Part shown: in pieces, positions 1 to 8,483 of the stretch
Layout: the number at the start of each line of letters is the position of its first letter
Position numbering within the stretch: position 1 is the stretch's first letter
Assembly (NCBI GenBank): GCA_015143735.1
Contig: VKHC01000381.1
Span: forward strand, 1 to 12,668
Direction of reading: 5' to 3'
From: Synura sp. LO234KE
Lineage: Eukaryota; Sar; Synurophyceae; Synurales; Mallomonadaceae
DNA: 12,668 nt
Notes under the pieces: model-generated
Seen by the model: the letters and a program-made list of their open reading frames with translations, nothing else
The model's database searches: none
What the model was told of the DNA's origin: nothing
Translations under genes and position numbers: made by a program

Positions 1-642
1 GATTATTATTAGTGGATGTAATAACCGTGAGAGCTAGTTCATGTAACGAACTTATTTACAACTAAATATTGTTTTTACAGTTCTTGCTAAATATTACTTA
101 CTTATCATTATTCCTTCCAGCTTCATATTATTTCTTTTATTGCAGTGAAATTTATTGTTGTATCATATTTATTCGTACCATATTCCCGATGCTATATTAG
201 AATCTTGTTAATGTTGTTGTTGCGGTCATTCGCATTCCACGTAAAGTACGCCGGAGTCTGTGTAAGGGGATGGTGGGAATCTAACCGTTTTCACAATAAT
301 ATATATATTTATATGTTGGGAGTGAGGAGAATAGGACAGGATCTGCATACAGCTATTGAGACAATTTGTATTGCGTCCTTCATCAGTTGGATTCCTATAT
401 ATGCAGCATATGAACATTATGCTTATAGCCGTTATAGCCAATCATGCGTTGAAACTGACATGTAGCCGACAAACTTCAATGCAGCATGTGTACTGGATGC
501 CATTGGCGATTCAGGTGATGGTAAAATGCACATTCAACAGACGAACGGAAAAGCTCTCCTTTTTCGAATTTATGTGACGTCGTCAAGAAAGGATCTGACG
601 TAGAGTGACGGCTGTGTCTCAGTACATGAAGACCAGTACACG
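1..642. other. AT-rich flank with no recognised gene
   Basis: No ankyrin exon, RNA gene or transposase motif is recognised here. A 106-codon open frame at 145-465 on the plus strand lacks an ATG start, has no recognisable domain and overlaps other open frames. The stretch is most simply intron or intergenic sequence upstream of the visible exons. Confidence 0.5.
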
Positions 643-720
643 GATATCGCAATGGCCATCATAATTTATTCTAAAACCAAGGATAGCATGATCTCTTGAA
701 GCGCTGATGTCAGGGATTTC
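643..720 (+). pseudogene. Probable decayed ankyrin exon
   Basis: Read from the GAT at 643, the frame gives D-I-A-M-A-I-I-I-Y-S-K, then SMIS, a TGA stop, and SADVRD. Against exon 13, the A-(L)-x-x-x-S-K core, the S-M/I-I/V of the second helix and the (G)ADV end fall in order. About seven codons are missing in two gaps. The base before GAT is G of ACACG, so the AG acceptor is gone, and no donor follows. I infer an exon that died; chance similarity is possible because the match is short. Confidence 0.35.
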
Positions 721-819
721 AGCGGTTACTACAGAGGGGGACAAGACTAGAACAAAAGGCATTGGTACTTTTCATAATGATGTGGAATAGGGTAATCAAC
801 TCGCCTTCTAAACTTCTTG

Positions 820-1358
820 ATCACTTCGAGTCGGCGCACTAACTGATAACATCGACATCGGAGTAGATCAGCTCGACAATATCCTGGAAGGATATTATCC
901 ACAAAGTTGAAATAATGACCTGATCAATTGGTTACGTCGAGAAAGATTCCGTCGAGATAGCGCCTGTAACCCATTTCGATGACTATATTCCTTCGCCAAA
1001 CTTGGAAGGAAGCGAGCAACAGCGTTGAAGGCTTCATCATCTTTAGGTCGATACTCCGTCGGCTGTTGGACTTGTGTCACTGAAGAGGAATGGCAGCGGT
1101 CTCATCGAACCACTTCTGGGCTCTCCTTATCTGGCGGCAAGTCTATGGCACAAGCCTGCTGTCGTGTGACACCAATATGGATCCGAAGGTGAAAGGCGAT
1201 CCCTCGGGGTATTTCAGATTCATAAACTCATTTCTACTGCGAAGAATCAAGGATATGTGTTGATGAAGGTCAGGCTGCTTTCGAAACGCTTCTTGTCGAA
1301 AGAAGTTAAATGATTGTCTCGTCGAGAATCGAATGAATATATATCGTACAATATACAA
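820..1358 (-). pseudogene. Tc1/mariner-like transposase relic (upstream region)
   Basis: On the minus strand an open frame reads FRKQPDLHQHI and ends ILVSHDSRL, which resembles the R-K-P-L ... VLFSDESRF stretch around the first catalytic aspartate of Tc1/mariner transposases (D at 1163-1161). In another frame IFLDV (D at 938-936) sits about 75 codons later, where IFQQDNAP is expected, and a weak SPDLNPIE-like string follows near 835. Frames change and stops intervene, so it is dead. The RKQP-to-D spacing (36-40 residues) agrees with the relic near 4407. Individually weak; the ordered motifs are the evidence. Confidence 0.35.
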
Positions 1359-2007
1359 ATAAATGAATAGTAGAATATGAAAATATCAAATGACCACGGT
1401 CAACAGTAATGTAGAGGTGAGGTCAACACCTTCCACTCTTATCGCCAGCTATGGCGAATGGGAAAATATCCTATGGGGTATAGTGCTGCGAATACACTTT
1501 ACCGGTGACGATATGTGCTATTAAACGACATGCGCTGTTGATGCTAGTAATTCAAGCCTGACTCCTTGACGGAAATACATTCACAACTGATGTCGCCCTA
1601 TCTAGCGGTACAGAGTGTCTAGGAAGCATTAACGAAGAAAATTAAGACACTTCATGTCTGAAATTGTACTTCTCAGATTTAGTTTGAAATGAATTAGCAA
1701 CTTGTGTATTCGAGACCTCAACCGTTGGACTATTTCGAATAGATACTGTTGATTCATTGACTGGGAATCGCTTATTCATGAAACAACAATCTGTCGTGTC
1801 CTCAATCTCTATGGCCTCGCCTATTCGATGTACCATTTCATCTTTCAAATGAGCTAAAGTAGTGAAATTTAGAGCATTGTTGACAATAAAACTTCCGCCT
1901 ATCAAGTCTAAAGTTGCGATAAACTAACATGCCGAATTTATAGAATATGAAAAACTGCTTCTAATATTTGAGAATCAACTCGTTCTTGCTCAACAAATTC
2001 GGTTTAG
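1359..2007. other. Intron-like sequence before visible exon 1
   Basis: No exon is recognised. A minus-strand open frame at 1642-1905 contains NESTVSIRNS, which faintly recalls the helix-turn-helix 'xSTV' of mariner/pogo transposase N-termini, and it lies at the right side of the relic at 820-1358 to be its N-terminal part. That link is speculative. Confidence 0.3.
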
Positions 2008-2106
2008 ATTGGGAGGACTGCCCTTCTCATATCCGCTGGTGAAGGACACCTGTCAATGGTGCAGTTACTCTTGGACCGAGGGGCAGATATCCGTCACAAA
2101 GATAAC
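2008..2106 (+). CDS. Ankyrin exon 1 (visible), one 33-aa repeat
   Basis: The acceptor is TTTAG and the donor GTAAGT; the length is 99 bp in phase 0. The repeat begins IGRTALLIS, with GEGH at the inter-helix turn, VQLLL in the second helix and GAD at residues 25-27. The usual A-S pair at residues 9-10 is swapped to S-A. The second helix (SMVQ) resembles that of exon 9. It is not the first coding exon, because it has no start codon and opens in phase 0 after an acceptor. Confidence 0.9.
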
Positions 2107-2178
2107 GTAAGTTATAGGTGTGGGCTTGTGTCTTTAATGAAAGTAGGAAATTTTGAATATTGTGCTCATATGGAATAG

Positions 2179-2277
2179 GGCGGGTTGACGGCCCTTCACC
2201 TCGCCGCCGTATTTGGAAATAACGCAAGGGTCGAAGTTCTCTTGAAAAGAGGCGCTGATATCAACCGGAAGTTTACG
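2179..2277 (+). CDS. Ankyrin exon 2, one 33-aa repeat
   Basis: The acceptor is ATAG and the donor GTGAGG; 99 bp, phase 0. It is separated from exon 1 by only 72 bp, the shortest intron here. The repeat starts GGLTALHLAA, closest of all to the classical TPLHLAA ankyrin signature. The normally fixed G-H at residues 13-14 is G-N. It ends with LLKRGADIN before the donor. It is among the most divergent repeats in the array, which suggests an old copy. Confidence 0.9.
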
Positions 2278-2572
2278 GTGAGGAAATGTGACTGGGAGGC
2301 GTCCCAAATATACCAATCATACTGTAGTTAATACTTGTGGATATTCACAAGTACTTAATTTGACTCCCATCATATAAGGTTCCACACGAGGTCCGCTCTT
2401 TCAATAGCATGTTCTCTTCTATTAATAACTGACAGGCATTGCAGACTTTCGTTTATTTCAGTAAATGAATAATAGTTGATGTATGTACATAACTTAGCCT
2501 AAATTAGCTCGTATTCTTATGTATGCGCGAGGTGGTTTGGAATATCACCCTGCATTCCCACGTTGCTTATAG
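2278..2572 (+). other. Intron between exons 2 and 3 (295 bp)
   Basis: A plain AT-rich intron with donor GTGAGG and acceptor TTATAG. No exon, repeat or transposase motif was seen in it. Confidence 0.7.
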
Positions 2573-2671
2573 TTCAAAAGGACGGCACTTCTCCTCGCCT
2601 GTGAGAAAGGCCACACCCCTGTTGTTGAACTGCTCGTAACCAGAGGCGAGCGAAACTACTACACTGCTGGG
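2573..2671 (+). CDS. Ankyrin exon 3, one 33-aa repeat
   Basis: The acceptor is TTATAG and the donor GTAAGT; 99 bp, phase 0. The repeat reads FKRTALLLACEKGH and then VVELLVTRGE. The loop after the second helix is unusual: GAD is replaced by GER and followed by NYYTAG, so the hairpin to the next repeat would be atypical. The framework T-A-L, G-H and VVELL are intact, so it should still fold. Confidence 0.9.
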
Positions 2672-2744
2672 GTAAGTCACATCTGTATCTATACAAGAAT
2701 GTGGACAGCACGAGAATGAAACGGTTGATGTCTTTGTGCTGTAG

Positions 2745-2843
2745 AGGTGGGGTACTGCCCTTCTCCTCGCCTCTATGAATGGGCATTCCACTGTAGTAGA
2801 GCTGCTATTGGAAAGAGGGGCGGACGCTCGTTATGTTGCCGAG
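2745..2843 (+). CDS. Ankyrin exon 4, one 33-aa repeat
   Basis: The acceptor is CTGTAG and the donor GTAAGT; 99 bp, phase 0, only 73 bp after exon 3. It opens with R-W-G instead of D-G-x and then follows the consensus closely: TALLLASMNGH, VVELLLERGAD. Exons 3 and 4 share long stretches around CCCTTCTCCTCGCC-type codons and probably arose from one another. The 2.0 kb intron that follows ends this first cluster. Confidence 0.92.
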
Positions 2844-3021
2844 GTAAGTGGGACGGAGGATAGAGGGGAGGACATGAACGAAATAGAACGAGTACTGCGC
2901 AGATCGTAACTGTTTTATGGAACAAACCAAGTCCTTTTTTTATCACAAAAGTTCAGGAATATAAAGAATCTAGTCATTGGTGCAATTAGGGAAGCATCTC
3001 CCGGAATATTCATCATGTCTT

Positions 3022-3735
3022 TTAAAATACATCTGTAGCTGCCTTGGTGGACAACTTGTTTAAGAAAAGGGAAGTCAGTGTGGCTACATCAAATACTCTC
3101 ACAATTGTGTTTACTGCTTTACTTACAGTGGGCAAGAGCCTAACAGGCACGTCATCTTCACTGTGTTTGCTGCAACGTGTACGTAAAATTTCCTTGCGGT
3201 TCGATACACTCATCTATCCACGTGTAATACGTGTTTCACGGCTCTTGTGAGCCCTCCTGCTAGCTTTGCTGCATTGGGTACGACTGTTCTATGTGTCTCG
3301 TTAACCGCTACTCCTAATAGGGAAGAAAACTCTTCGGCATCCGTTACGAGGATATATTTAGCAACCGTCGCACGACAGTTATGGCGGCGAGCAGTGTCTG
3401 TTTCCTGTCGATATGTCCTCACACTATATTTTATTGCTTTAAAAGAATACAAAATTTTACGACAACGGCAGAAGCTCAAGATGCTGAAACCTATGCAAAC
3501 TTTCTTCCAAGAACTGTGTTTGAAACGAACAACTGGAAAACCTGCGCATTCTAGTTCGCAGTAAAGCCAGAATCAGACCCGGGTATTATAGTTGACATGC
3601 ATCAGCGATTGATTAGGACCCATGCGGTGTTTGTTCATACATCGACTAATCTATTCCATATAAGATCTAGAAATAGGGAGAAGTCAGACTTCTGATAAGA
3701 TTAATGGTCGATCTTCTGGATTGAGTTGAACTGTT
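3022..3735 (-). pseudogene. Tc1/mariner-like transposase relic in intron 4
   Basis: The minus-strand frame from 3479 reads RRHNCRATVAKYILVTDAEEF then LLG, resembling the W..VLFTDEKxFxLLG region around the first catalytic D (at 3341-3339). In a shifted frame VRVFDVATLTS (D at 3090-3088) matches IFQQDNAPCHTS in order, about 84 codons later, which is close to the spacing in the other relics. The block at 3555-3735, N-terminal to this, is shared with the relic at 10499-11205. Internal stops and a frame change show it is inactive. Confidence 0.45.
3555..3735. repeat. Dispersed repeat block, copy in intron 4
   Basis: The block aligns by eye over about 170 bp with 11015-11205, including shared strings CATTCTAGT, AAATAGGG, AGTCAGA and GTCGATCT in the same order and spacing. 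On the minus strand both copies read RST(I/M)xLIxxLTxP in frame. It is best explained as the N-terminal coding part of two old copies of one transposon. Confidence 0.6.
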
Positions 3736-4379
3736 AATTCCATTTGGAGCTCAGAATATGTTTCTTTCGTCCTCAAGAAATCGAACAATCTCGGTCAGAG
3801 ATATCCTTTAGCGTTTGGAACAGGACTACACCGGCCCAAGTTATTTGCATTGTCCGAAGAATGCTTTTAATATATTATCCTCCTCCATCGCTGTAACAGA
3901 ATTATACGACATCCTTTTGGCATCAGCAGCGAGAACACACTCGTCGATTTCACGATCTCTGAGGACCTCAGTCGATCGAATCTGTTTCCTACATGAATGC
4001 GATTCGACTCGCGCTTACACGTAACCTGGTATTTGTTTCCTTTACGGAACTCGAATGGGATCGAAGATTGATGAACTTCAACGAATTGAGTCTAGACATT
4101 CCATTTGCAATGATAGCGGGTTTGTCATGAATATTCTTTGTAGCATGTAACTGCCCACATGTGTATTCTACTACACAAGCGAAGCAATGAGTGGTGATTA
4201 GTTACTGATTACACATATCTATTTTGCCAATCTGCTTCTGGCAGTAGCCGAAGTAGAGTATTCTATTAAGGTCATTCAATTACAGACTAGAACAAAGCAT
4301 TCAAACTTGAACCAATTAGAATTCTGGAATATATTTAATACTTCATCATTTATTTATTTTCCATGAATGTGTTCGTATG

Positions 4380-4790
4380 AGGATGTGCATGTAAATGTAA
4401 CGGTTCGTCAGTGTATTCCCTTATGAGGGTATGGATAACTAGCACCAGTGCCATTATATTGAGATGGATGGGTCGGTAAAAATCTATGTTAAACAGTTTT
4501 TTCAGAGGCTGCTTGCGCAAGCTCATCGGTTCGGCATGACAACCTGGAAGTATTCCTATATGATCATAGCCGGTAGAGGTTTGAAAAGTTCGAGTGGCTT
4601 ACCAGAATGCTCAGGAAAACATTTCCGAAAATGGCGTGTAGAGTGTAGGCTACGCTTGAACCCATGTGCTCCCTACGTTGTTTTGCAAATATAAAAGAAA
4701 CTTTCAAGAAGTAACAATAGTATCAAAGTATCATATTGATTGTAAGATACTCTATATTTCATCAGGGGATGAGTGAGAGTACTGTTGAGG
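4380..4790 (-). pseudogene. Tc1/mariner-like transposase relic before exon 5
   Basis: The minus strand reads LRKQPLKKLFN and, 37 residues after the R, YTDEPLHLH, which resembles the RRKPLL ... FTDESLFHL segment containing the first catalytic D (4409-4407). Upstream on the same strand, at 4790-4764, the frame reads NSTLTHPL, identical at STLTHPL to the relic in intron 11; the distance from that string to the D is about 123 codons here against about 108 there. The C-terminal part is not recognisable. Confidence 0.4.
4764..4790. repeat. Dispersed repeat, copy near exon 5
   Basis: This 27-nt segment matches 11146-11172 at 24 of 27 positions. It lies about 95 bp upstream of exon 5. A weaker relative may occur at 5475-5500 before exon 7, which would make it part of the duplicated unit; that match is uncertain. 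Confidence 0.6.
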
Positions 4791-4884
4791 GCAGTTACAA
4801 TCCTCGTTCCTCTTATTGGTCAGGATATTGCAAAGCCCTCTGTTAGTGTGTGCTGTTGTTTGTATATTATTCTATTTGCTGTAG

Positions 4885-4983
4885 GATGGGACGACCGCCC
4901 TTCTTTGGGCCTCGAAGAATGGTCACACCTCGGTGGTGGAATTGCTGTTGCGCCGTAGGGTAGACCTCGATCACACGGACAGG
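4885..4983 (+). CDS. Ankyrin exon 5, one 33-aa repeat
   Basis: The acceptor is CTGTAG and the donor GTAAGG; 99 bp, phase 0. The repeat is DGTTALLWASKNGH, then VVELLLRR. The loop G-A at residues 25-26 is R-V, which is off consensus, and it ends DHTDR. The terminal ACGGACAGG and donor GTAAGG are shared with exon 6 and nearly so with exon 7, marking these three as a tandem-duplicated family. Confidence 0.93.
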
Positions 4984-5253
4984 GTAAGGCAATGGATGGA
5001 GACTGAATTTCGATCCCGAAATATAGGAGTGACGGCGGTTTCTTAAACCCGACAACATGCAGTAGTTTCAACTATTTGGGATGGATTGAAAACTCGTATT
5101 CGTTACTTTAGTCGCTTAGTTCATGCCTGTTGTGCAATAGGGGAGTTATTCTCAAAACGTAATCGGTGAATAGCCAACCAACTATCTAGCTGGCCTTCCG
5201 CTGAAGTATTTCTAATCTACTGTAAGTATATTATGTAATTCTGATTGGCGTAG

Positions 5254-5349
5254 AATGGGATGAAAGCCCTGCATTGGGCCTCGAAGAAAGGACACATCTC
5301 TGTGGCAGAATTGCTTTTGCGGAGGACGAGCGTCGATAGCACGGACAGG
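5254..5349 (+). CDS. Ankyrin exon 6, one 32-aa repeat (one codon shorter)
   Basis: The acceptor is GCGTAG and the donor GTAAGG; 96 bp, phase 0, the only complete exon not 99 bp. It matches exon 5 closely through ALHWASKKGH and AELLLRR, then loses one codon in the loop after the second helix, where GAD is absent and the sequence reads RRTSVD. The loss is a multiple of three, so frame is kept. Residue 4 is K rather than the helix-capping T, so this repeat may be less stable than its neighbours. Confidence 0.9.
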
Positions 5350-5577
5350 GTAAGGTAGACTGCATACGGAGGTGAATGGGGACGGCGTGGATTATTCGGA
5401 GAGGTTGGAAAGCAATACCAACCACAATTAAAACATATATTAATGGGGAACCGTGTTGTGTAGAGAAGCTGTAGTAGATGAGTTAGTGCTGACGAGACGA
5501 ATAACCAATCCTCTTCCCTGCTTTTCGGTTTAGTATAACTTTAGTAAAATGGTATTGCACTGTTCTGTGCGATGTAG
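5350..5577 (+). other. Introns inside the exon 5-6-7 duplication
   Basis: This 228-bp intron and the 270-bp one before it separate exons of a tandem family; exon starts are 369, 324 and 350 bp apart from exon 5 to exon 8. All donors here are GTAAGG. The sequence upstream of exons 5 and 7 shows weak similarity (AATCCTC and pyrimidine run about 75 bp before the acceptor), as expected if intron and exon were duplicated together. Confidence 0.5.
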
Positions 5578-5676
5578 AATGGAATGACAGCCTTGCTTTT
5601 GGCGTCGGAAAATGGACACTATTCTTTGGTAGAGCTGCTCTTGCGTCGTGGAGCAAGCTTTAATCATACAAACAGG
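5578..5676 (+). CDS. Ankyrin exon 7, one 33-aa repeat
   Basis: The acceptor is ATGTAG and the donor GTAAGG; 99 bp, phase 0. The repeat is NGMTALLLASENGH with LVELLLRRGAS and the end NHTNR. It is the best-preserved member of the exon 5-6-7 family, keeping the full RRGA loop that exons 5 and 6 have altered. Confidence 0.93.
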
Positions 5677-5927
5677 GTAAGGTACACATGGCCATCTCGC
5701 TGTGCGATGAAATCTACTTATCAGTAAAAATGAGGTACATTTGGTTAAAAGGCCTCTCGTTTTGTTTGTACTGACTATTTAAAATTCCGTGTAAATGGGA
5801 AGTGTCCCATCGCTCGTTTCAAAGCTCGCTAGTGTAAGAAATTTGAGAAGTAGTTCATCGACTACGATTAGATCAGGTTCATGCATGAGCTTACTTCATA
5901 TCTTTGTATGACGTATATGGTATGCAG

Positions 5928-6026
5928 GTTGGGAATAGTGCCCCACTTTTGGCCTATTACAATGGGCATATGTCGGTTGTAGAGCTACTGTTGTCGAAAG
6001 GGGCACACTTCAACTTAAATGATGAG
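5928..6026 (+). CDS. Ankyrin exon 8, one 33-aa repeat
   Basis: The acceptor is ATGCAG and the donor GTAAGG; 99 bp, phase 0. The repeat is VGNSAPLLAYYNGH followed by VVELLLSKGAH. T-A-L at the first-helix cap is replaced by S-A-P, and residues 10-11 are Y-Y, so the concave surface differs from exons 5-7. It closes the second cluster; a 2.0 kb intron follows. Confidence 0.92.
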
Positions 6027-6088
6027 GTAAGGTGATGGTAAATATCTAAAAAAGGACGACATCAGGTCCTTAGTCTATTTTTCCTGTA

Positions 6089-6540
6089 AAGCTTGAGGGC
6101 AAGATTTATCTTTTGTTCACATAACGAGAACTCATAAGCTTGTTGCGAGGTAAATCTTCCCCACACCAAAAGTATAAACTTCTTCGAAAACATTTAGCCA
6201 ATATTAGATTGCGGTTTAGAGTACTTCAACGTGTGGATATGTGTCGAGGTTGCTTAAGGGAACGGACAGAGGATCGCTGAAGCTTTGTTTCTCATTCAGA
6301 AAAAGATTTGTTTCACTTCTCTTTGAGAGTAGGTTGGCCTGCTTATATTTCGGTTATTTCGTGTCTACTTTAACGGTGCGTTTCGATTTATTCACTCGCG
6401 CAAGGGTATGGGAGTAGGATTTGAAGAGTAAAAGAAACATTTGGATACAGCTTCTAGGAAATTCTACTTCCTCGTTTGTGACAACGATAACTCTTTAGAC
6501 TGCTGCGAGGATAACTTATTACTCCTGAACTGATAAATTC
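6089..6540. repeat. Diverged direct duplication (6089-6180 and 6449-6540)
   Basis: The two segments, 360 bp apart, align through AGCTT, a TT-rich run, then (A)CAACGA/ATAACGA, AACTC and GCGAGG in the same order with matching spacing. The copies look old, roughly two thirds identical by eye. A third, weaker relative may start near 6280. They are probably fragments of another mobile element or a local duplication. Confidence 0.4.
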
Positions 6541-7137
6541 TGAAGGAGTTAAATCGGTGCCGAATCAATTCGCTCCTCGTCACTCAAATTAAGGAAATCT
6601 TGTGCTTATCGTTCTTGCGGTCGATACCCTGCTATGGAGACGGTAACGATTATCCCAAATGAATTGTCTAGTCGGCTTACTGCATCATGTTTTGCTCAAC
6701 GGATATAAGTGTGACCAGTTAGTTGCCCTGGTCATGTATAGTTACGTTTGTGTCTGGTACCGCTTTTAGATACGAATTTTAAATCTGCTCTAGTGTATGT
6801 TTTAAAAAATTGGAATAGAGTATAGAAATTGACGTCGTGAATAGGTTATACGCCAAGTGCAGGGTTTACACGCAGTAAATGGTGCGAAGAGGATATGCAT
6901 CAGTATCAAATGCATCAGTGGGATTCTGTTTCAATATCGAATGCTTTACATATCCTGTCATAAAATATACTTATGTACAAGTTGATTGAATGTCAGGATG
7001 CTATATAGCACTATCGGAATTGGATATTTTCAAAATAAGTGACCGGTGAAGTTTTGGCCCCATAGATGCCCCAGAAGTAATTGTCACGACAGGAATTTCG
7101 GATTCGGTTCGCTTGTCCAATAAGCTTTCCAGTTTCT

Positions 7138-7189
7138 GGAAGGAAGGAGGGAGGAAGGGAGGGAGGAAGGGAGGGAGGGAGGAAGGAGG
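7138..7189 (+). repeat. Purine microsatellite (GGAA/GGGA)n
   Basis: Fifty-two consecutive purines made of GGAA and GGGA units. The G-runs of three are enough for G-quadruplex or triplex structure in principle. In one antisense frame it reads as SLPP repeats, which is an artefact of the repeat. Confidence 0.95.
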
Positions 7190-7259
7190 TTGTATCCGAA
7201 CGAGTCATAGAGCAAATATCTAACGGCCATATGTCGCCGATTTCAATTGCGAATTTTCA

Positions 7260-7750
7260 AATTGTGACCTGTCTTCAACTGATTGTGGCCAGCTATGACA
7301 GCTCTGAGTTACTATTATCCTTGGTTAGAACATGGTACTGTAACGGGCGCAGAATATCGTCAATTGTACTCTCTCCAGTTGAATAGAAAAATGTTTCATT
7401 TGGATGGGATCACGCCACAGCAATAGTTTTCTTCGCCATAAAATAAGAGCTTCTCTAGAATTTCCTTCTGTATCTCCAAGGCATGACCTAATTCCTGCTT
7501 CTTCGCCACTAAATATAATATGCCTGTCAGAATAATGGTTGCACAAAATGCATCGTTTTCCTTCCACAAGGCTCATTGGATGTTATCGACTATTCTTAAG
7601 CTCCCTTTGATCTGATTCATTTATAGGATGTGGTCAGCGGCGCGCATCCTTCGCCCAATTGAAATTGAACTGGTGACTGGGTCCCCTTTGGCAGTCGGAA
7701 AACATACTTTTACTAAATTGCTCTCTTTATTACGTGATGCTTTTATGTAA
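7260..7750 (+). pseudogene. Tc1/mariner-like transposase relic, sense strand, intron 8
   Basis: The plus strand reads IVASYDSSELLL, resembling VLFSDESKFxL with the first catalytic D at 7297-7299. About 82 codons on (in another frame), MVAQNASFSFHKA resembles FQQDNAPxHKA, with Q (7544-7546) in place of the catalytic D. In that same frame, after one TGA, MWSAARILRPIE matches the WPAxSPDLNPIE signature, lacking one codon, with E at 7661-7663, followed by a C-terminal helix-like tail to a stop at 7748. The order and spacing of three motifs make the family assignment fair; stops and lost catalytic residue make it dead. It is the only relic here in the host gene's orientation. Confidence 0.55.
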
Positions 7751-8015
7751 TTAATCTCAAGCCCCTATTATGCAGCCTAGATCTTCTTGTCAGGAGATTT
7801 AGTGAAGTGGAAACTGCGAAGAAATATCGGACTAACTGCACTCCCAGTTGTGGAACTCGAGCGGAAAAGCACTCGTTAGACCTGAATATATTGAATGAAT
7901 TGCATGAGTTGTTTGTCGCGAGTTCTGTGGATTTTATTTAACACCTGCGGAATATTTTACCCTAGACATTCACGCATATAAATATTATATCCATGTACCT
8001 ATGGGTTGTGTGCAG

Positions 8016-8114
8016 GAGAGGAACACTGCCATTATCAGTGCCTCTACAGGGGGACACGTCAGCATGGTGCAGGTACTCGTGAACAACGGTGCGGAGATCA
8101 ACCTGAGGGATCAG
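8016..8114 (+). CDS. Ankyrin exon 9, one 33-aa repeat
   Basis: The acceptor is GTGCAG and the donor GTTAGT; 99 bp, phase 0. The repeat is ERNTAIISASTGGH, SMVQVLVNNGAE, ending LRDQ. With exons 11 and 13 it forms a subfamily beginning (E/D)xN(T/I)A and ending N(N/D)GA or QNGA, followed by a charged tail. The second helix (SMVQ) also recalls exon 1. Confidence 0.92.
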
Positions 8115-8384
8115 GTTAGTAACTTAAGAGGGATTGTATGGGGATAAAACTGCAATTGAAATAATAAAACGCCAAGATTCTTCTCAGCATTGTAAATGGA
8201 CAAATAGTCATTTGAAGGCATCGTAAATACCTTCTTTGAAGGCGATTGTATTTATTCATCTTACTATCAATCCATCTACGTATAAAAACCTGCGAATTGA
8301 AGCTTGACTGAAGCGTGTAATACTTAAATGTTTTCTCTCTGTCTGCTCACAGTTTGTATGTTATTTTGTTCGGCCGAGTTATAG

Positions 8385-8483
8385 GATGGGAATACTATAC
8401 TGCAACTGGCAAATAAACATGGACACACCGCCGTAGTGGAGCTGCTCTACAAGAAAGGAGCCTACGTGTATGAACAGGGTCAG
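8385..8483 (+). CDS. Ankyrin exon 10, one 33-aa repeat, near-copy of exon 12
   Basis: The acceptor is TTATAG and the donor GTAAGA; 99 bp, phase 0. The repeat is DGNTILQLANKHGH, VVELLYKKGAY, ending VYEQGQ. By direct comparison it is identical to exon 12 at 88 of 99 positions. Seven of the eleven differences fall in the first 22 nt, and three of the remaining four are synonymous. Residue 5 is I instead of the otherwise nearly invariant A. Confidence 0.93.

Larger units (their letters stand above)
2844..4884 (+). other. Long intron between exons 4 and 5 (2041 bp)
   Basis: It holds two antisense transposase relics (about 3022-3735 and 4380-4790). Between them is unassigned sequence in which a few codons near 3830-3925 weakly recall an ankyrin exon. 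It is about 1.7 kb longer than the short introns, consistent with two truncated insertions. Confidence 0.7.
6027..8015 (+). other. Long intron between exons 8 and 9 (1989 bp)
   Basis: It contains a diverged direct duplication (6089-6180 and 6449-6540), a short direct repeat ATGCATCAGT at 6895 and 6910, a 52-nt purine tract (7138-7189) and a sense-strand transposase relic (7260-7750). No further ankyrin exon was found. Confidence 0.7.

Noticed and set aside
145-465. 106-codon plus-strand open frame preceded by a TTGCAG acceptor-like site and holding a GTAAGG at 262
   Set aside because: It starts without ATG, has no recognisable domain, and the 39-codon acceptor-to-donor piece (145-261) does not show the ankyrin framework. 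Its LLMLLLRSFAFH stretch faintly recalls helix two but is not convincing.
3247-3564. 105-codon plus-strand open frame opposite the intron 4 relic
   Set aside because: It lacks recognisable motifs, while the opposite strand carries the transposase-like strings in order. It is probably a shadow.
3815-4024. Plus-strand frame with VTELYDILLASAART, and CCGAAGAATG close to exon 5's TCGAAGAATG
   Set aside because: The two ankyrin-like pieces need different frames, an insertion and a stop to align. It may be a dead exon but the evidence is too thin to annotate.
4464-4694. 76-codon plus-strand open frame ending in RLRLNPCAPY, recalling a mariner C-terminus
   Set aside because: A single short resemblance; the minus strand in this interval gives RKQPL and TDEPLHL at consistent spacing.
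7011-7208. Minus-strand open frame with SLPP repeats
   Set aside because: It is only the translated purine microsatellite.
7627-7746. A 120-bp segment between TATAG and GTAATT that looked like a decayed ankyrin exon
   Set aside because: The same bases read, with one frame, as MWSAARILRPIE and a C-terminal tail, following a QNAS-HKA motif, which fits a transposase far better than an ankyrin repeat.
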